From Oceanicola sp. (GTDB lineage Bacteria; Pseudomonadota; Alphaproteobacteria; Rhodobacterales; Rhodobacteraceae): a stretch of 64,000 nucleotides of DNA. Location: positions 1,738,895 through 1,802,894 of the forward strand of contig CP051231.1 of the NCBI GenBank assembly GCA_017792405.1. The letters run 5' to 3'. The notes under the pieces were generated by a model, which was not told the origin of the DNA, did not search any database, and worked only from the letters and a program-made list of their open reading frames with translations. The position numbers and the translations under genes are program-made. Below are positions 1-8,118 of this stretch, in pieces (position 1 is the first letter of the stretch; every line of letters starts with the position of its first letter).

Positions 1-99
1 CTCGATGTCGGTGTTCCAGCCGTATTTGTAGGCGCCCATCGCCTTCACGGCTTCAACGGTTTCGGCGTCCACGCCTTCTTTCACGTCAAGATCGTTCAT
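1..99 (-). CDS. sufB: SufB, Fe-S cluster scaffold subunit (N-terminal fragment)
   Basis: Only the first 33 codons are in the window; the gene runs off the left edge. The peptide begins MNDLDVKEGVDAETVEAVKA and continues into a GAYKYGW segment, which matches the N-terminus of SufB. SufB with SufC and SufD forms the scaffold that assembles iron-sulfur clusters in the cytoplasm. The ATG at 97-99 follows an AAAGGAAAG ribosome site. It lies 33 nt downstream of the cysteine desulfurase gene on the same strand, as expected in an alphaproteobacterial iscR-desulfurase-sufBCDS operon. The assignment rests on a short N-terminus plus operon context. Confidence 0.85.
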   Translation of the reverse strand, partial: MNDLDVKEGVDAETVEAVKAMGAYKYGWNTDIE

Positions 100-132
100 C
101 GTCTTTCCTTTCAACGGCTTGGGGAGCGTTCT

Positions 133-1143
133 TCACGCAACCCGCGCCTGGTGTTTTCTGTGTGCGGTGGCCCAGCTTTCGGCAAAGCGGGCGATATCTT
201 CTTCAGCGATGTCCGGTCCGAGCGAAACCCGGATGGCGGAGCGGGCAATGGCCTCATCGAACCCCATCGCGCGGAGCACCCGGCTTTCCTTCACCTTGCC
301 CGAGGAGCAGGCGGAGCCGGCGGAGATGGCAAAACCGGCGAGGTCCATCGACATCACCTGCGTCTCGCCCTTCCAGCCCGGCGCGGCGAAGCAGGAGGTG
401 TTGGGCAGACGTTTCGCCTCTTGCCCTATGAATATGGTCTCCGGCGCGGCCTCTGCCACCAGAGCTTCCAAAGTGTCGCGGGCCTTGGCCACGCGCGCCC
501 AGTCTCCGGCGGCGAGCCGCCTTTCCGCAGCTTCAACGGCGGCCCCGAAGCCCGCGATTCCAATCACGTTTTCGGTGCCGGACCGGCGGCCCATCTCCTG
601 CCCGCCACCCTTGAGCAGTGGGGCAATATCCAGCCCCTCGCGGACGATCAGCGCACCCACGCCTTTTGGGCCGCCCAGCTTGTGGGCCGACAGCACCGCC
701 AGATCGGCACCGGACCAGCCGAAGGCAAAGGGGATGCGGCCAACGGCCTGCGTCACGTCGAGCAGCAGAAGATCACAGGGGTGCAGCTCAGGCACCTCCG
801 AGATCACCCCGGTTTCGCTGTTGGCCAGCCCCATCGCGTAGATCCGGCCATCGGGCGCGTCGTGGGCCCAGAGCGCATCATGCGCCGTTGGCTCCACCAC
901 CGCGCCGCCTGACAGCACCTGCGCCGCCTCGGTCGCCCCGCCGGTGAACACCACCTCCTGCGGCTTGCAGCCCACCGCCGCCGCCACCTGCGCCCGGGCG
1001 CGCTCGACAGCCGCCTTGGCCGCCCGCCCCTCGGCGTGAACGGACGACGGGTTGCCCACGATCTCCATCGCCTGAAGCATCGCTGCCCGCGCCTCCGGCA
1101 GCAGCGGCGCCGTGGCGTTGAAATCGAGGTAGCTGCGGCTCAC
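133..1143 (-). CDS. Cysteine desulfurase (class V aminotransferase), compact form
   Basis: A PLP enzyme that takes sulfur from cysteine for Fe-S cluster assembly. From a GTG start at 1141-1143 it has 336 residues. The N-terminus SRSYLDFNATAPL is typical of the NifS/IscS branch. The PLP lysine is K155 in the SAHKLGGPKG motif, RSGTEN follows, and the catalytic cysteine is C279 in SAGSACSSGKVKESR, the long-loop form. It is about 50-60 residues shorter than usual IscS; the gap falls between the TGGATEA motif (about residue 70) and ANSETG (about 108). The GTG overlaps the iscR stop (GTGA), so translation is probably coupled. A longer in-frame ORF upstream is the iscR region read in another frame and is not used. 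Confidence 0.9.
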   Translation of the reverse strand: MSRSYLDFNATAPLLPEARAAMLQAMEIVGNPSSVHAEGRAAKAAVERARAQVAAAVGCKPQEVVFTGGATEAAQVLSGGAVVEPTAHDALWAHDAPDGRIYAMGLANSETGVISEVPELHPCDLLLLDVTQAVGRIPFAFGWSGADLAVLSAHKLGGPKGVGALIVREGLDIAPLLKGGGQEMGRRSGTENVIGIAGFGAAVEAAERRLAAGDWARVAKARDTLEALVAEAAPETIFIGQEAKRLPNTSCFAAPGWKGETQVMSMDLAGFAISAGSACSSGKVKESRVLRAMGFDEAIARSAIRVSLGPDIAEEDIARFAESWATAHRKHQARVA

Positions 1144-1628
1144 GCTTCGGCCTCCGCCTCTTCCTCGTCCACCACCATGAAGAAGTTCGGGACCGCCGGG
1201 CAGGTCGCCATCGGCTTTTCGATCACCGAGGCCAGCGTGGCCTGATGCAGGTAAACGTAAACATGGGAGGAAAGCCCCTCCCACAGCCGGTTCACCATGC
1301 TCTGCGCCCGGCTGCCCGAGACGGCGCCCTTGGAGCCTGCCCCGGTGTGCAGCGCGCTCACGGTCTCATCGACCGCTTCCAGCACCTCGGCCACGCGGAT
1401 CTCTTCGGGGCAGCGGGCCAGCCGATAGCCGCCCCCCGGCCCGCGCACGCTCTCCACCAGCCCGGCCTGCCGGAGCTTCACGAAAAGCTGTTCGAGATAC
1501 GACAGCGAGATGCTCTGCCGCTTGGAGATTTCCGAAAGCGAGACCAGCGCCGTGGCCTCACCCTTCTGCGACAGGGCGAGGTCGGCCAGCGCAACCATCG
1601 CGTAGCGTCCTTTGGTCGAGAGCTTCAA
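1140..1628 (-). CDS. iscR: IscR-type Rrf2 family transcriptional regulator
   Basis: First gene of the suf operon and its likely regulator. The TTG start at 1626-1628 is chosen because KLSTKGRYAMVALADLA, the conserved Rrf2 N-terminus, follows directly and AAGGA lies 8 nt upstream. The product has 162 residues with a winged helix covering about residues 1-80 (ISKRQSISLSYLEQLF, GPGGGYRLAR). The three closely spaced cysteines that hold the [2Fe-2S] cluster in E. coli IscR are absent: the matching stretch is glycine/serine rich, and only the cysteines in ARCPEE and ATCPAVP are present. Rhodobacter sphaeroides IscR is known as an atypical type of this kind. The acidic tail EEEAEAEA ends at the coupled desulfurase start. 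Confidence 0.9.
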   Translation of the reverse strand: MKLSTKGRYAMVALADLALSQKGEATALVSLSEISKRQSISLSYLEQLFVKLRQAGLVESVRGPGGGYRLARCPEEIRVAEVLEAVDETVSALHTGAGSKGAVSGSRAQSMVNRLWEGLSSHVYVYLHQATLASVIEKPMATCPAVPNFFMVVDEEEAEAEA

Positions 1629-1732
1629 TCGCCTGATCCTTACGGCAGAGAGCCCCGAGGGGCCAAATTGCATTGACGACAGAGCCAATGGTGATTACCT
1701 CCGTCGCACCCGTTCGGGTGGGGTCGCGCCAA

Positions 1733-1749
1733 TTTAGAATAATTCTAGA
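1733..1749. promoter_or_regulatory. Irr box / iron control element (ICE)
   Basis: TTTAGAA-TAA-TTCTAGA matches the rhizobial/Rhodobacterales Irr box consensus TTTAGAA-N3-TTCTAAA at all but one position. It covers the predicted -10 of the iscR promoter, so a bound protein should block transcription. The divergent hydrolase gene at 1809 starts 60 bp away and could share the control. Confidence 0.7.
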
Positions 1750-1770
1750 TTTGCCCCGCGACCACGTCAA
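1742..1770 (-). promoter_or_regulatory. Predicted promoter of the iscR-suf operon
   Basis: On the minus strand TTGACG (1770-1765) and TAGAAT (1747-1742) are separated by exactly 17 bp, a good sigma70-type fit. Transcription would start near 1735 and leave a leader of about 105 nt before the iscR TTG. The leader includes a short CACCCG/CGGGTG hairpin near 1708-1720. The -10 element is part of the Irr-type palindrome. Confidence 0.6.
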
Positions 1771-1808
1771 CCGCCCCCGGGCATAAAAGAGGACAAAAAA
1801 GGTCAGGT

Positions 1809-2465
1809 ATGCCCGAAGTGATTTTTCCCGGCCCCGAGGGCCGGCTCGAAGGCAGGTATCACCCGCAACAGGGTGTCAAAGACGCCCCCATCGCCATCAT
1901 CCTGCACCCGCATCCGCAGTTCGGCGGAACGATGAACAACCGGGTCGTGTACAACCTGCATTACACCTTCCACAAAATGGGCTTCACCGTGCTGCGGTTC
2001 AACTTCCGCGGCGTGGGGCGCTCCCAGGGGGAGTATGACCAGGGGATCGGCGAGCTTTCCGATGCCGCCTCGGCGCTGGATTACCTCCAGTCGATGAACA
2101 CCAACGCCAAGCATTGCTGGGTCGCGGGCTTCTCCTTTGGCGCGTGGATCGGGATGCAGCTGCTGATGCGGCGGCCCGAGATCACCGGGTTCATCTCGGT
2201 CAGCCCGCCCGCCAACATGTATGACTTCTCCTTCCTCGCGCCCTGCCCCAGCTCGGGCCTGATCCTGAATGGCACCGCCGACCGGGTCGCGCCGCCGAAG
2301 GACACCCACACGCTGGTCGAAAAGCTGCACGAGCAGAAGGGCATCACCATCACCCACACCGAGGTGGAGGGTGCGGGCCACTTCTTTGAAGATCCCTACA
2401 TGGACGAGATGCTCGGCGAGGTGGACACCTACGTGCGCCGCCGCCTGACCGAAACCACGCGCTGA
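1809..2465 (+). CDS. Alpha/beta hydrolase, COG2945 type
   Basis: 218-residue cytoplasmic hydrolase of unknown substrate. The nucleophile elbow is GFSFGA with Ser109, the oxyanion region is HPHPQFGGTMNN (about 33-44), the acid is in GTADRVAPP and the histidine in GAGHFF. There is no signal peptide or membrane segment. It is divergent from iscR across a shared 180-bp region holding the Irr box, and is followed after 11 nt by a small unknown gene. A link to Fe-S metabolism is suggested only by position. Confidence 0.8.
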   Translation: MPEVIFPGPEGRLEGRYHPQQGVKDAPIAIILHPHPQFGGTMNNRVVYNLHYTFHKMGFTVLRFNFRGVGRSQGEYDQGIGELSDAASALDYLQSMNTNAKHCWVAGFSFGAWIGMQLLMRRPEITGFISVSPPANMYDFSFLAPCPSSGLILNGTADRVAPPKDTHTLVEKLHEQKGITITHTEVEGAGHFFEDPYMDEMLGEVDTYVRRRLTETTR

Positions 2466-2476
2466 CGGAGGCCGGC

Positions 2477-2737
2477 ATGGGCGTTCTGGAAGACCTCGCC
2501 GACAAACTGGCGAAAGACACGATCGACCACGCCGCCAAGCTCGGCGAGGAGGATGACGTGATCCGCGCCGTGGCCAAGAAGCTGGGCATCTCCTCCCCGA
2601 CGATGGAAGAGACCTTCATGACCTCGATCCGCGTGCGCCTCGCCGAGCGCCGGGCGCGCCAGTTTCTGGAAAAGCAGATCGAGCAGGGTTTCTTGGAAAA
2701 GGACACCGGCCCCAAGCTGATGGACGATGGCCATTAG
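2477..2737 (+). CDS. Small helical protein of unknown function
   Basis: 86 residues, not recognised as a named family. It reads as three or four amphipathic helices rich in Glu, Lys and Arg (for example RVRLAERRARQFLEKQIEQG), with no cysteines and no membrane segment. It sits between two hydrolase genes: 11 nt after the alpha/beta hydrolase and overlapping the HD-domain gene by 11 nt. That tight packing is the main reason to believe it is translated. Confidence 0.6.
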   Translation: MGVLEDLADKLAKDTIDHAAKLGEEDDVIRAVAKKLGISSPTMEETFMTSIRVRLAERRARQFLEKQIEQGFLEKDTGPKLMDDGH

Positions 2738-3350
2738 CGGCGCCGGCGCCCCTACCCCCGATCGCACCCCCGATCTCGACCGGCAGATCGCCTTTCTGAC
2801 CGAAGCCTGCAAGCTGCGCGGCATCGAGCGGGCCTCCAAGCTGGCTGACGGCTCGCGGCACGAGAACTCGGGCGAGCACTCGTGGCATCTCGCGCTCTTC
2901 GCGCTGGTGCTGGAGGGCGAGGCGCCCGAAGGCGTCGATATCAACCGGGTGATCCGCATGGCGCTGATCCATGATCTGGTGGAGATCGACGCAGGCGATG
3001 CGCCGATCTTCGAGGCCGGGCTGGACCAGGCCGAGATCGAGGCCGCCGAGGCCGCCGCCGCCGACCGCATCTTCGGCATGCTCCCCGAGCCGCAGGGCGC
3101 TGCGCTGCGGGCGCTTTGGGATGAGTTCGAAGCGGCAGAGACCGCCGATGCCCGCTTTGCCAAGGCGCTCGACCGCTTTCAGCCGCCGGTGCTGAACCTC
3201 GCCAACGGCGGCGCAAGCTGGACCCCGTTCAACGTGGGCTACACGCAGGTCGAGGCCCGGCTCCGCCCGCCTATGGAGCGTGGCGCACCCACCCTCTGGG
3301 GCTGGATCGGCCCACGCATCCGCGCCTTCTTTGCCGGCGAGGCGAGCTGA
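2727..3350 (+). CDS. HD-domain hydrolase (YfbR/HDDC2-like)
   Basis: 207 residues. The metal-binding HD signature is visible: H51 and H54 in SGEHSWH, then H82-D83 in ALIHDLVEIDAGD, with a later Asp in FAKALDRFQP. Proteins of this family are small metal-dependent phosphohydrolases, often acting on nucleoside 5'-monophosphates; the substrate here is not known. Its start overlaps the end of the preceding small gene, so the three genes from 1809 probably form one operon. Confidence 0.8.
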   Translation: MAISGAGAPTPDRTPDLDRQIAFLTEACKLRGIERASKLADGSRHENSGEHSWHLALFALVLEGEAPEGVDINRVIRMALIHDLVEIDAGDAPIFEAGLDQAEIEAAEAAAADRIFGMLPEPQGAALRALWDEFEAAETADARFAKALDRFQPPVLNLANGGASWTPFNVGYTQVEARLRPPMERGAPTLWGWIGPRIRAFFAGEAS

Positions 3351-3524
3351 GGACCTGGCGGGCAAAACGTCGGGTATATTTGCCACAGCCCTGTCGGATG
3401 ACACATCGGCCCGGCAGCCCGCCACATTCTCGCCACATTTCAGCCCGACCTTCGCCCCAGACCCGGAAAACCGGGCAAAAACAATGAGGCAGGCGCGGGT
3501 TCACCCCGCGAGACGGAGACGGGA

Positions 3525-4310
3525 ATGGGGACCGAACTGGCGCAGGCACAGCGGCTGACGCGTGCCGAGATTCAAGCCGACATCGAAGAATTCACCGCAC
3601 ATACGGTCAGCGAGACCGGCGTGTTTTCCAAGGCTTATGCGGCCCCGGGGCTGGCGCAGCTTCTGCCCAACGCCCGGCGGATCAGCCGCGCGCTGAAGCC
3701 GACGCTCAAGAGCTTCACCCGCATGCCCGAGCCGGGCACGTGGCTCGAAAGCGCGGTCTCGGCCGAGGCCCGCATCCTCACCCCCGAGGGCGCCACGCCC
3801 GCCGGGCAACTGAGCGTGGGCGATGTGGTTGAAACCAAGGATCTGGGGCCACTCAAGGTCAAATGGGTCGGGCTGACCCGGGTCACCCGCGAGCAGCTTT
3901 CGCAAAGCCCGGCGCTCTGCCCGGTGCGGATCAAGGCGGCCAGCATCGATGGCACCTATCCGCGGCAAGACATGGAGATCTCGCCCAACGCCGGGCTGCT
4001 GATGCGCTCCAACGCCGACCCGGAAGATGAGCGGCTGGTCTCGGCCACCGCCCTCACCCGGCGCGACGGCTTCTGCAAGTCGATCCCGCGCAATGGCATC
4101 ACCTACGTCCAGATCCTGCTGGAGCGCCACGCGCTGATGGTGGTCGAAGGGCTGGAGATGGAGAGCTTCCATCCCGGCAACCTGCGCCCCACCGCCTCCG
4201 AGGCGAGCCTCTGGTCGGAGATCATGGAAGTGCTGCCGGAACTGGAGCACGAGATGGAAACCTATGGCCCCCGCGTCCGCCCCGGCCTGAGCGACCGCGC
4301 GCGCGGCTAG
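3525..4310 (+). CDS. Hint-domain protein, degenerate (probably no self-cleavage)
   Basis: 261 residues. A Hedgehog/intein (Hint_2 type) fold is recognisable from about residue 77 to 225: ARILTPEGATPAGQLSVGD, then LKVKWVG, then ISPNAGLLM and the closing YVQILLERHALMVVEGLEMES. In active members the first position of the domain is Cys and the SPxHR block carries a histidine; here they read Ser/Ala and SPNAG, so the autoprocessing residues are missing. The first 75 residues are a helical region without recognisable signals. It is followed after 4 nt by a ribbon-helix-helix gene. The function is unknown. Confidence 0.7.
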   Translation: MGTELAQAQRLTRAEIQADIEEFTAHTVSETGVFSKAYAAPGLAQLLPNARRISRALKPTLKSFTRMPEPGTWLESAVSAEARILTPEGATPAGQLSVGDVVETKDLGPLKVKWVGLTRVTREQLSQSPALCPVRIKAASIDGTYPRQDMEISPNAGLLMRSNADPEDERLVSATALTRRDGFCKSIPRNGITYVQILLERHALMVVEGLEMESFHPGNLRPTASEASLWSEIMEVLPELEHEMETYGPRVRPGLSDRARG

Positions 4311-4314
4311 GCAG

Positions 4315-4533
4315 ATGGCCCGGCCAGAGAAGCACTCGCTGACCCTCGCCGGGCATCGCACCTCCGTGTCGCTGGAGCCGGAGTTCTGGGCCGCCTTCCG
4401 CGCCATAGCTGATGATAAAGGCATGACGATCAATGCCTTGGCCGCCGAAATTGATGCAGATCGCGGGATCGAGCGCGGCCTGGCCTCGGCCATCCGGGTC
4501 TTTGTGCTGCAGCATCACATGGGCCAGGGCTGA
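4315..4533 (+). CDS. Ribbon-helix-helix domain protein
   Basis: 72 residues consisting almost wholly of a ribbon-helix-helix fold: the strand RTSVSLEPEFW is followed by two helices (FRAIADDKGMTINALAAEID and the helix ending VFVLQHH). Such proteins bind DNA as dimers through the N-terminal strand. The family is widespread as a stand-alone protein in Alphaproteobacteria and its targets are not known. It lies directly behind the Hint gene and convergent with the P450 gene 8 bp away. Confidence 0.75.
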   Translation: MARPEKHSLTLAGHRTSVSLEPEFWAAFRAIADDKGMTINALAAEIDADRGIERGLASAIRVFVLQHHMGQG

Positions 4534-4541
4534 ACCCCACG

Positions 4542-5915
4542 CTACCGCCGCGACACTTTCAGATGAATCCCCTCCGCCGCCCGCACCGTCAGATGCGCCA
4601 CCGGCCGGGGCACCCTGCCCTCCACCGTCTCGAACCGCAGACGCCGCAGCAGCATCGCCAGAATGAGCGGCCCCTCCACCATCGCAAACCCGGCCCCGGT
4701 GCACACGCGCGGCCCGGCGGAGAACGGCATATAGGCCTCCCGCCCGCAGCGCCGCCCCTCCTCGGTTGCCCAACGGCCCGGATCGAACCCATCGGGGTTG
4801 CTCCAGAGCCGCTCGTTGCGCTGCTGGTGCCACGAGCTGAGAACGATCTGGCTTCCCCGCTTCACCTTTCGGTCGCGGAAGGTCTCGGGCTTCACATTCT
4901 CCCGCACCATCATCGGTACTGGCGGGTAGAGCCGGAGGGTCTCGCGGAACACATCGCGGATGAACTTGAGGCCGGAGATATCTGAAAATCCGGGATTTTC
5001 CGGGAGGGTCGCTGCCTCTTCCGCCGCCCGCTGCTGCACCTCGGGGAAGGCTGCGAGCAGGTAGAGCGCCCAGGCCAGCGCCGAGGCGGAGGTCTCATGC
5101 CCGGCCAGAAAGAAGATCGCCACCTGATCGACCATCTCCTCGGTGTCGAACCTGGCGCCGGTCTGCGGGTCTGCCGTGGTCATGATCTTGGTTGCCAGAT
5201 CGTCCGGCGCCCTGCCCGCCGCGATCTCTGCCGCCCGGTCCGCCGTCAGCCCGGTGATCAGCCGCCGGATCGAGGCCGCCGTGCGCTTCACCTCGCGTTT
5301 GTGGAAACGCGGGAACCACCGGGGTAGCGGCAGGAAGGCAGCGATATTCAAGATCGGCTGCGCCCGCTGGTAGGCGCGAAACTCGGAGAAGACCTGCGCC
5401 GCGATCTCATGCTCGATCGGGATCGAGAACAGCGTGCGGAAGATTACATCCGCCGCCGCGTGGGAGGTCTCCTCCTCCACCTCCATCTCTCCTGCAGAGT
5501 CTCCAGTCCGGGCCTCCATCCGCGCCACGCAGGCCTGCGCTGCCTCCAGCATCGCCGGAAAGGTCTCTTTCAACCGACCGCCCTCGAAGGCCGGGTCGAT
5601 GATCCGCCGCTGACGCTTCCATGTCTCACCATTGGTGACGAAGACCGAGTTGCCGAGCAGCGGCGCCAGCCCCTCACGCACCCGCCCCGACTTGGGGAAA
5701 TCATCGGGCCGCTCCTTCAGCACAAGGTCCACCAGAGCGGGCTGGTTGATGAGGTAGCTGCGGAAGAACGGCGTGCGGAACTCGGCCATCCACGCGCGGT
5801 AGAGCTTGGCGGGCTGGGCAGAGAGGATATCGGCCCGGAACAGCCGCGCGTAGTTGAGCAGCGAGGTCTTCTCGGGCCGCGAGGGCGGCTTTGGCGGCAG
5901 ATGCGGGCAGCTCAT
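4542..5915 (-). CDS. Cytochrome P450 monooxygenase
   Basis: 457 residues from the ATG at 5913-5915, which lies 7 nt after the stop of the upstream hydrolase gene. All P450 hallmarks are intact: the I-helix oxygen-binding motif AGHETS, the K-helix ExxR as ETLR, a PERF-like segment FDPGRW, and the heme loop FSAGPRVCTG with Cys405 as axial ligand. There is no membrane anchor, so it is a soluble bacterial class needing separate redox partners, none of which are encoded here. The substrate cannot be read from sequence; the coupled membrane hydrolase suggests a lipid or ester pathway. Confidence 0.93.
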   Translation of the reverse strand: MSCPHLPPKPPSRPEKTSLLNYARLFRADILSAQPAKLYRAWMAEFRTPFFRSYLINQPALVDLVLKERPDDFPKSGRVREGLAPLLGNSVFVTNGETWKRQRRIIDPAFEGGRLKETFPAMLEAAQACVARMEARTGDSAGEMEVEEETSHAAADVIFRTLFSIPIEHEIAAQVFSEFRAYQRAQPILNIAAFLPLPRWFPRFHKREVKRTAASIRRLITGLTADRAAEIAAGRAPDDLATKIMTTADPQTGARFDTEEMVDQVAIFFLAGHETSASALAWALYLLAAFPEVQQRAAEEAATLPENPGFSDISGLKFIRDVFRETLRLYPPVPMMVRENVKPETFRDRKVKRGSQIVLSSWHQQRNERLWSNPDGFDPGRWATEEGRRCGREAYMPFSAGPRVCTGAGFAMVEGPLILAMLLRRLRFETVEGRVPRPVAHLTVRAAEGIHLKVSRR

Positions 5916-5922
5916 CGCGGTG

Positions 5923-7179
5923 TTACGCCGCCCGCGAGGTATAGCGCGAGGCGGGGGTTTCGATCCGGCTCTTAGACGGCATCCGCTCGGCATAACGGGT
6001 GCCGAGCGAGAGCGGGCCTGCGGTGATCAGGAAGTAATCGTAATCGCCAGGCCGGTCGAAGGCGCAGAGGTACTGGAAATGCAGCCGGAAAAACCGCCGC
6101 TTCACCTTGGCCCATGTCTCGGGCGACAGTGTTTGGGTGAAGGCCGCCGAGAACACCAGCGGCCAGCGCTTGCCCTGCTCGGGGGCCACGCCTGTCACCG
6201 CAACCGGATCGCAGAGCGCGAAGGCGCAGCCATCGCCCGGCGCGGTCACATCGACCCATGTGATCTGGTCCCATTGGCACAGGTCGTGCAGATCGGCGCG
6301 CAGCCGGTCGGCCTTGGGCAGAAAGCTCACCATCGGCACCACGTGCCCGAGGGTGAGGAAGCCGAGCCGCGGCCCGCTGCCCTGCGTCCAGCCGCTGCGC
6401 ATCAGGTCCGCCAGCACCGAAATGCCGATATGCGCGCCCGAGCTGTGCCCGACCACCAGCACCTCATCCGCATCGCTCGAAAGCGCCTCCTCCACCCGCG
6501 TGCGAAACGCGGCAATCCGCGCCTCCAGCTCCGGCGGATTGGCGCCCTTGAGGCGGGCCGAGTAGCTGTAATCGTGCATGAGATAATAGGCGAAAAACTT
6601 GTTGTCCCGCTTGCGAAACCAGCTGAGCACGCCCCATGTGACCGCCACGAAAAGGATGAACCCGAGCATCACGCCCGTGGTGCCCAGATGCACCGGCACC
6701 GGCAGTTGCAGCAGCGCCCATGCCCCCAGCCGCGCCGCGCCGTAGCCAAGGCCCACGGCCAGAAGGAGCTGCCCTAGCAGAAAGACGATGGGGTAAAGCG
6801 CGGCGATCACCGGCCCCTTGCGCAGCCGCATCAGCCGGAACAGCGCGCCCGAGGCGATATAGGTCCATGCGGTGCGCAGCAGCATGGCGTAGGTCGCCGG
6901 GATCGAAGGGTTCATTGAGGCCTTCACGATATCCGACCAGAGCAGCACCTCGATCTGGGCCTCGGTCCGCGCGCCGCCAACCACGCTCTCCACGCCCCAA
7001 GCAAAGGGCCCCTGCCCCTTCGCGGCATGCTGGCTGATCTCATAGCCCGAGATCGCCGCCTGCGCCGCGCTTTCCTTACGGTAGAGCTCCCGGTAGCGGC
7101 GCGGATGAAACGGGTCGTAGCCGGGGATATAGATCACCCGGCGGCGTGCCACATCCTGCTCTGCCCGCGTCTCAGCCAT
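5923..7179 (-). CDS. Membrane-associated alpha/beta hydrolase
   Basis: 418 residues. An N-terminal segment with VIYIPGYDPFHPRRYRELY is followed by two hydrophobic spans around residues 125-185, then a hydrolase domain with the nucleophile elbow GHSSGA at about residue 245. The gene precedes the P450 with only 7 nt between, so the two probably form one transcript and act on the same, likely lipophilic, substrate at the inner membrane. The family is known in Rhodobacterales but has no assigned reaction. Confidence 0.75.
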   Translation of the reverse strand: MAETRAEQDVARRRVIYIPGYDPFHPRRYRELYRKESAAQAAISGYEISQHAAKGQGPFAWGVESVVGGARTEAQIEVLLWSDIVKASMNPSIPATYAMLLRTAWTYIASGALFRLMRLRKGPVIAALYPIVFLLGQLLLAVGLGYGAARLGAWALLQLPVPVHLGTTGVMLGFILFVAVTWGVLSWFRKRDNKFFAYYLMHDYSYSARLKGANPPELEARIAAFRTRVEEALSSDADEVLVVGHSSGAHIGISVLADLMRSGWTQGSGPRLGFLTLGHVVPMVSFLPKADRLRADLHDLCQWDQITWVDVTAPGDGCAFALCDPVAVTGVAPEQGKRWPLVFSAAFTQTLSPETWAKVKRRFFRLHFQYLCAFDRPGDYDYFLITAGPLSLGTRYAERMPSKSRIETPASRYTSRAA

Positions 7180-7239
7180 GGCCCCTATCCTTGCCGTTCC
7201 GTCGCTCTTAGCAAGGGATTTTGGCGAAACTAGGGAGCG

Positions 7240-7998
7240 TCACCCCACGGTCGCCAGCGCCGGGAAGATCTCGAGCAGCCAGTAGGAGAAATCCGAGAAG
7301 GCACCGGTGAGCATCAGCAGCCCGACCGTCCACAGCAGCAGCCCCATGATCCGCTCGATCTGGCCCATGTGCCGCTTCATCCAGCCCATCAGCCCCTTGA
7401 GGCGCGGGAAGAAGGCGGCCACCGCGATGAACGGCAGGCCCAGCCCGAGGGCATAGAGCGCCAGCAGGAAGGCCCCGCGCGCCACGTCGCCCTCCATCGC
7501 CGCCATCGAGAGGATCGCGCCGAGGATCGGGCCAAGGCAGGGGGTCCAGCCGAAGGCGAAGGCGAGGCCCAGCACATAGGCCCCCATCGCCGAGCCGCCC
7601 CGGTCGCCCGCATCGATCCGCGCCTCGCGGTTCAGAAACGGCAGGGTGAAGACGCCGAGAAAATGCGCGCCGAAGACCATGATCACCAGCCCCGCCCCCA
7701 TGGTGAACCACTCGCGGTTCTGCAGGAACACGCCGCCAAGCGCCGAGGCCGCTGCGCCGAGCAGCAGGAACACGGTCGAAAGGCCGAGCACAAAGAACCC
7801 TGCCGCCACCAGCACCCGCCGCCGCCCGGCGGAGGCGCCGCTGCCCTCCATCTCGTCCATCGAGATCCCGCCCATATAGGCCAGATAGGGCGGCACGATG
7901 GGCAGCACGCAGGGACTGACGAAAGAGATCAGCCCGCCCACGATGGCGATGAGAATGGCCGGCAAGAGCGCGGCGTCCATGATGTCGATGCCAAACAT
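7240..7998 (-). CDS. ccdA: CcdA-type cytochrome c biogenesis / thiol-disulfide transporter
   Basis: 252 residues, six predicted membrane spans. It passes reducing equivalents from cytoplasmic thioredoxin across the inner membrane for cytochrome c maturation. The two reactive cysteines are present: C30 in FVSPCVLPIVPP and the one in FGWTPCLGPILGA. The ATG at 7996-7998 follows GGGGAAGG; the far longer open frame upstream is low-complexity antisense of rne. It is divergent from the TusA-like gene. A second ATG at 7980 is possible. Confidence 0.9.
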   Translation of the reverse strand: MFGIDIMDAALLPAILIAIVGGLISFVSPCVLPIVPPYLAYMGGISMDEMEGSGASAGRRRVLVAAGFFVLGLSTVFLLLGAAASALGGVFLQNREWFTMGAGLVIMVFGAHFLGVFTLPFLNREARIDAGDRGGSAMGAYVLGLAFAFGWTPCLGPILGAILSMAAMEGDVARGAFLLALYALGLGLPFIAVAAFFPRLKGLMGWMKRHMGQIERIMGLLLWTVGLLMLTGAFSDFSYWLLEIFPALATVG

Positions 7999-8118
7999 GC
8001 CTTCCCCTTTAAGCCGCCCGCACCGGGCGACGGTGCCGCCTGCAAACACCATCTCCGGATCAACGCAGCACATGCAGCCCCCTTCCCCATCCCCCGGCCT
8101 TCCGCTACCCCTTGCGCC

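Noticed and set aside
3421..3439. GCCACATT repeated at 11-bp spacing before the Hint gene
   Set aside because: Only two short copies; this can arise by chance and no palindrome or promoter element supports it.
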